DNA of 38,959 nucleotides from assembly GCA_036374135.1 (NCBI GenBank), contig DASUUK010000097.1, positions 1 to 38,959 of the forward strand. Reading direction: 5' to 3'. This DNA comes from Euzebyales bacterium. GTDB lineage: Bacteria; Actinomycetota; Nitriliruptoria; Euzebyales; JAHELV01. The notes below the pieces were generated by a model. It saw only the letters and a program-made list of their open reading frames with translations, was not told where the DNA came from and searched no databases. Below, in pieces: positions 34,610 to 38,959 of the stretch (the first letter of the stretch is position 1; each line of letters begins with the position of its first letter). The position numbers were made by a program, and so were the translations under genes.

Positions 34610-36247
34610 TCATGACAACAGAACCCACACCACGACAGCTGTCACGACCATGACGACGAAGAACATCGCGACCAGCGCTCCCGAGGGGCGCCACACTTCC
34701 GACGGTTCGAGCTCGGGCCGGTCGCGGAGCACATCCGAGAGCAGTGGGACGTCGTCGTTGGCGCCCGTGGTGCCGGTCTTGACATCCCGCACGTCGGCCG
34801 ACCCTGGCCGTGCGCCGGATTCGTTCCCAGTTGTAGGGTACGTCATGTCAGGCGTGGACCGGACATGAGTCGAAGAGTTGTCATCACCTCGTGACGGGCT
34901 ACCCGTCCTTGCGGACATCAGACGCCGACCATTGGACAGGGCGTCGTCCGCGTCCGCCGGCTCGTCGCCACCGCTGCGAGCGGGCAGCGCGATGATCCGT
35001 TGCCCGTCCGCGGTGTAGCTGATCCCCGCGTCGTCGGCGGCGTCCGCCGGAGCCGACGCGGCGCGGGTGACGGGCAGAGCCGGTCCGTCCGCGTCGTACT
35101 CGCGGTCGTCGCCACCGGGCGACGTCGGCACGTCGTCAGCCGGGGGCGGGGACACCGACGGATCGGCCCCATCGGAGGCGGACGGCGGCCCCACCGACTG
35201 CGCCGCATCGTCAGCCGGCGGCGGCCACAGGTCGTCGTCCCGGCCGTCCGTTGCCGTCGGTGGTGGGTCGGTGTCGTGCCGGGAGCTCAACGAGGGGTCG
35301 CCAGCAGGCGCACCCGCCTCCGGCTCGACACCCTCGGCTGCTTCGAGATCGTGCACCCAGGGGTGCGCCACCGTCTCCCGGCGCCGCACGTCGGCGCGTC
35401 TCCGGTTCTCGGCGCTCCGCCTGGCGCGCTCCAGATCGGCGACGAGTTGTCCGCACGTCGCGTAGCGGTCACGCGGTTCCTTCGCCAGTGCCTTCGCGAT
35501 CGGGCCGCCGGCCAGAGAAGGGACGAGCGTCGGTTCGACGAACAGGTGTGCACCGAACAGGCCGCCGACGGAGTTGCGCACGAACGGCGGCGAACCGGTC
35601 ACGGCGTGGACGAACGCGCACGCCATGGCGTACTGGTCCGCCCAGGCCGTCAACGGCTGGCTGCGCAACTGCTCCGGTGCGACGTACTGGAGCTCGTCGA
35701 CGGAGCGCAACTGCCTGCGGTCGCGGCGCAGGCGCAGCTCGAGGAGCGCGCCGATCCCGAAGCCGGTCAGGTTGACCTGGGGTGGCACGCCATGGGCGGT
35801 CGGCACGATGCGCAATGTGGTGGGGTTGACCGCACCGTGATTCAGACTGGCGTGATGGCTGGCGTCGAGGACGTCCGCGACCTGGGAGAACAGCTCGAGT
35901 GCCGCGTCGATGTCCAACGGGCCCCGCTCATCGATGAACTCCCCGAGCGGCACGGTGTCCACCGACGACGCGACGAGATATCCCCGGCCGCGGTGCTCGC
36001 CGACCTCCTCGATCCGCGGGGCGTGCAGGTGCTCGAAGGTCAGCGCTGCGGCGGCCCTGCGCAGGAACCGCCGGTACAGCTCGCGGTCGTCGCCGCCCGT
36101 GGCGCACAGGTCAGCGGCGACGACCCGCAGCACGAGCAGACGATCGTCGCGGGGATCGACCGCCGTGTAGATCGTGCTGACGAGATCGCTCCTGATGGCG
36201 TCGCGCACGTTCAGACCTGCGAACGTCGTCCCCGTCAGCTCGCCCAT
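34610..36247 (-). CDS. Tail-anchored membrane pseudokinase
   Basis: A 545-residue Hanks-type kinase homologue without catalytic residues: R41 replaces the VAIK Lys (LVLRVV), HRD is H137-G138-A139, the loop Asn is T144, and DFG is G162-F163-G164. APEQL (190-194) and ADQYAMAC (203-210) are intact. Residues about 310-515 form a long Asp/Pro/Ser/Thr-rich linker of low complexity, and the protein ends in one hydrophobic helix (ALVAMFFVVMVVTAVVVWVLL) with almost nothing after it, so it is C-tail anchored with the fold in the cytoplasm. The segment LFGAHLFVEP is shared with the neighbouring pseudokinase (LFGAHLFGQA). ATG 36247 has GGGGAG five bases upstream. It lies downstream of the mnh genes on the same strand. 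Confidence 0.9.
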   Translation of the reverse strand: MGELTGTTFAGLNVRDAIRSDLVSTIYTAVDPRDDRLLVLRVVAADLCATGGDDRELYRRFLRRAAAALTFEHLHAPRIEEVGEHRGRGYLVASSVDTVPLGEFIDERGPLDIDAALELFSQVADVLDASHHASLNHGAVNPTTLRIVPTAHGVPPQVNLTGFGIGALLELRLRRDRRQLRSVDELQYVAPEQLRSQPLTAWADQYAMACAFVHAVTGSPPFVRNSVGGLFGAHLFVEPTLVPSLAGGPIAKALAKEPRDRYATCGQLVADLERARRSAENRRRADVRRRETVAHPWVHDLEAAEGVEPEAGAPAGDPSLSSRHDTDPPPTATDGRDDDLWPPPADDAAQSVGPPSASDGADPSVSPPPADDVPTSPGGDDREYDADGPALPVTRAASAPADAADDAGISYTADGQRIIALPARSGGDEPADADDALSNGRRLMSARTGSPSRGDDNSSTHVRSTPDMTYPTTGNESGARPGSADVRDVKTGTTGANDDVPLLSDVLRDRPELEPSEVWRPSGALVAMFFVVMVVTAVVVWVLLS

Positions 36248-36301
36248 CGCTCCCCAGCGGCTCACCCGCCCTGTTGTGTCGCACGCACCGATCGCCCCGC
36301 C

Positions 36302-36307
36302 AGCATA
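36302..36307 (-). promoter_or_regulatory. Possible -10 element for the tail-anchored pseudokinase gene
   Basis: TATGCT on the minus strand lies 54 bases before the ATG at 36247; TGGTCC 17 bases upstream is a weak -35 (3 of 6) and falls inside the hairpin at 36313-36329. If real, the gene is transcribed separately from the mnh genes. Confidence 0.28.
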
Positions 36308-36312
36308 CGCAA

Positions 36313-36329
36313 GGTCCGCTGGGCGGACC
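36313..36329 (-). terminator. Terminator candidate after the mnh genes
   Basis: GGTCCGC and GCGGACC form a perfect 7-bp stem with a 3-base loop, 24 bases after the mnhG stop in the direction of transcription. Only two T residues follow. It would separate the mnh operon from the pseudokinase gene. Confidence 0.5.
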
Positions 36330-36352
36330 ATGCGGCCGCGGGGACGGCGGTA

Positions 36353-36715
36353 TCAGCCGGCCGCGCCGTAGCGGTTGGCGCGGTCGGAGCGGCCGAGCTC
36401 GTCGAGGATCGTCGAGGAGGCCATCTCGATGCCCGACTTGTACGCGGCCCGCCCGACCATGTGCGCGGCCACCGGTGCGGTCAGGAACTGCAGGACCACC
36501 ACCAGAAGCAGCTTCACCACCGAGCCCTGCACGGGCACCGCGATGCCGACCGCCACCGCGATGCAGAGCATCCCGAGTGTCGCGGGCTTCGTGGCCGCAT
36601 GCATCCGGCAGAACAGGTCCGGAAAGCGATGCAGCCCGACCGCGGCGATCAACGCGAGCAGGCAACCGGCCAGCAGCAGGATGCCCACCACGATGTCGAT
36701 CAGGATCGCAAGCAT
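36353..36715 (-). CDS. mnhG: Mnh/Mrp Na+/H+ antiporter subunit G
   Basis: A 120-residue MnhG/MrpG subunit of the multi-protein cation/proton antiporter. Three hydrophobic segments are seen (IDIVVGILLLAGCLLALIAAVGL, LGMLCIAVAVGIAV, VVKLLLVVVLQFLTAPVAAHMVG) with the conserved LHRFPDLFCRMHAATKPATLG between the first two. The C-terminal cytoplasmic tail is short. It starts 2 bp after the mnhF stop and is last in the visible leftward mnhD-E-F-G order. The complex works with other subunits not all present here. Confidence 0.95.
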   Translation of the reverse strand: MLAILIDIVVGILLLAGCLLALIAAVGLHRFPDLFCRMHAATKPATLGMLCIAVAVGIAVPVQGSVVKLLLVVVLQFLTAPVAAHMVGRAAYKSGIEMASSTILDELGRSDRANRYGAAG

Positions 36716-36717
36716 GC

Positions 36718-36981
36718 TCAGATCCCCCTGCGTTCGATGAACCGGGCGACCGTGATCGTGCTGACGAAGCCCACCAGCGAGACCACGACGAGCACGTCGA
36801 GGAACACGCCCGTGTCCCGCAGCACCGAGTACACGGCGATCCCCATCACGCCGATGAGCAACAGCAGGTCGAGCGCCACGATGCGCTCGGCGACGCTCGC
36901 TCCACGCCGGATCACGCGCGCCAGCGCCAGACCACCTGCTGCGAGCAGGATCGTCAGGCACAGCCCCAACAGGTACGTCAC
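36718..36981 (-). CDS. mnhF: Mnh/Mrp Na+/H+ antiporter subunit F
   Basis: An 87-residue MnhF/MrpF subunit with three hydrophobic helices (LLGLCLTILLAAGGLALARVI, IVALDLLLLIGVMGIAVYS, VLVVVSLVGFVSTITVARFI). The conserved ERIVALDLL segment is a family mark. ATG 36981 overlaps the mnhE stop by 4 bases, so translation is probably coupled. Normal length. Confidence 0.95.
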   Translation of the reverse strand: MTYLLGLCLTILLAAGGLALARVIRRGASVAERIVALDLLLLIGVMGIAVYSVLRDTGVFLDVLVVVSLVGFVSTITVARFIERRGI

Positions 36982-37613
36982 TGCGCTTCCTCTCCGCCGG
37001 CGTGAGGACGGTCGCCATCGGTCGACGGGCGGAGGCCCTCCTCCAACTCCGCCAGCGTCCGCGCCTGCACCGCCTGCGCGTTCCTACCCGCGAACGCATC
37101 GACTGCCAGCACCTCGAGCTCACAGATGTCCTCGCGCACACCGTCCGCGTCTGCGAGGTCGAGCGTGTGGACGTAGAGCACGGCCACATCGTCGCGTCGC
37201 TCGGTTTCGAGCGTCAGTGTGCCCGGCGTCAGCGTGATGCTGTTGGCCACCAGGGTGACGACGGCGTCCGATGCGTGGTGCAGCGGCATCGCCAGGATGC
37301 CGGGATTGATGGTGTCCGGACGCAGGACCGCCTTGATCACCTGCCAGTTGGCCACGACGAGTTGCATCGCGAACGTGCGCAGGTAGCGCAGCGCGGCTGC
37401 CGGGTGGACGTTGCGCACGGGACGTGGCTTCACCCGTCCGGCGAACGCCAGCACCGCGACGGCCACAGCTGCACCGCCGAGGATGTTGGCGATCGACAGC
37501 GTGCCCCACAGCGCGATCCACATGATGATCAGCGCGACCAGCATCGGCCATCGCCGCCCGGTCGACGTGTCACCCGCCCGCCGGTCGCGCACCCCGTTGC
37601 GCCGCCCACTCAT
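36978..37613 (-). CDS. mnhE: Mnh/Mrp Na+/H+ antiporter subunit E
   Basis: A 211-residue MnhE/MrpE. Two N-terminal membrane helices (PMLVALIIMWIALWGTLS, ILGGAAVAVAVLAFA) are followed by the conserved soluble domain: FAMQLVVANWQVIKAVLRP, INPGILAMPLH, VANSITLTPGTLTLE and LYVHTLDL. An Arg-rich, roughly 20-residue N-terminal extension precedes the first helix, and the C-terminal tail of about 50 residues is acidic and longer than usual. A later ATG before PMLVALI is possible. A 9-bp inverted repeat lies in the 106-bp gap separating it from mnhD. Confidence 0.94.
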   Translation of the reverse strand: MSGRRNGVRDRRAGDTSTGRRWPMLVALIIMWIALWGTLSIANILGGAAVAVAVLAFAGRVKPRPVRNVHPAAALRYLRTFAMQLVVANWQVIKAVLRPDTINPGILAMPLHHASDAVVTLVANSITLTPGTLTLETERRDDVAVLYVHTLDLADADGVREDICELEVLAVDAFAGRNAQAVQARTLAELEEGLRPSTDGDRPHAGGEEAQ

Positions 37614-37638
37614 GACGTGTGCCTACCGCTGCCGCTCC

Positions 37639-37666
37639 TTGAGGCACGCACCCATGTGTGCCTCAA
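37639..37666. other. 9-bp perfect inverted repeat between mnhD and mnhE
   Basis: TTGAGGCAC and GTGCCTCAA are perfect 9-bp arms around a 10-base spacer, 25 bases upstream of the mnhE start. In the transcript the hairpin could act in attenuation or mRNA processing; in DNA it could be an operator. Confidence 0.6.
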
Positions 37667-37719
37667 CGCGACGGTGTCAGACCTCTCGAGGCAGTGGACG
37701 CGACCGTTGCTTCGAACAC

Positions 37720-38959
<1,240 letters not shown>

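Noticed and set aside
35000-37237. 745-codon plus-strand frame
   Set aside because: Antisense to the tail-anchored pseudokinase and mnhG/F/E, which have clear motifs; the product is compositionally biased.

Overview
This is a very GC-rich, gene-dense chromosomal window of about 39 kb. The gene content points to a high-GC actinobacterium: a carD-ispF-cysS-rlmB cluster led by disA (c-di-AMP synthase), a DUF-type C-terminal beta-propeller lipoprotein, an adenylate-cyclase/ATPase/TPR regulator, PspA, Mnh antiporter genes, many GTG starts and many 4-base ATGA overlaps. A deep-branching class such as Nitriliruptoria is possible, but that is inference. No rRNA, tRNA, IS element, phage gene or CRISPR array was recognised.

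Layout. 1-8755: the C-terminally cut beta-propeller lipoprotein gene (ending in a 15-bp coding minisatellite at the window edge), divergent pepN, the cyclase-ATPase-TPR regulator, then leftward msrB and a stand-alone 5'-3' exonuclease, and a C2H2 zinc-finger/Usp-like fusion. 8868-11952: three genes with two ATGA overlaps (GNAT, enolase-superfamily NSAR/OSBS, M20 deacylase). Together they match the known succinylation, racemisation and desuccinylation route that converts D- to L-amino acids. 11953-15776: a possibly structured leader, two paralogous coupled membrane proteins, an M20 amidohydrolase behind a palindromic operator candidate, and a YbdK-type carboxylate-amine ligase. 15843-19344: leftward membrane-anchored unknown, ADP-ribosylglycohydrolase, PspA, a PspA-neighbour membrane protein and a tiny membrane protein. 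19650-27233: a membrane pseudokinase with a PQQ-type propeller, a CbbX/SpoVK-like AAA protein, a gamma-glutamyltransferase, a NagD-like HAD phosphatase, SURF1 and an unknown membrane protein. 27371-31858: the leftward disA-carD-ispF-cysS-rlmB block. 32000-33330: a degenerate IspD paralogue diverging from an IspD that has lost its arm residues. 33308-36247: two more membrane pseudokinases. 36353-38959: mnhG, F, E and D (mnhD runs off the window).

The two most unusual features are described next. First, there are three membrane-anchored Hanks-type kinase homologues (19650, 33308 and 34610). All three have lost the VAIK lysine, the HRD aspartate, the catalytic-loop Asn and the DFG aspartate, and all carry the same replacement pattern (HG[A/T], GFG), while the APEQ and DQY structural motifs are kept. 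They look like a related pseudokinase family, and the window contains no active kinase. Second, there are two IspD homologues with complementary motif loss. The plus-strand copy keeps the nucleotide-binding and MEP-domain motifs but lacks the arm residues that one IspD subunit normally lends to the other. The minus-strand copy has lost the nucleotide loop but keeps an arm-like segment. A heteromeric enzyme is a testable guess.
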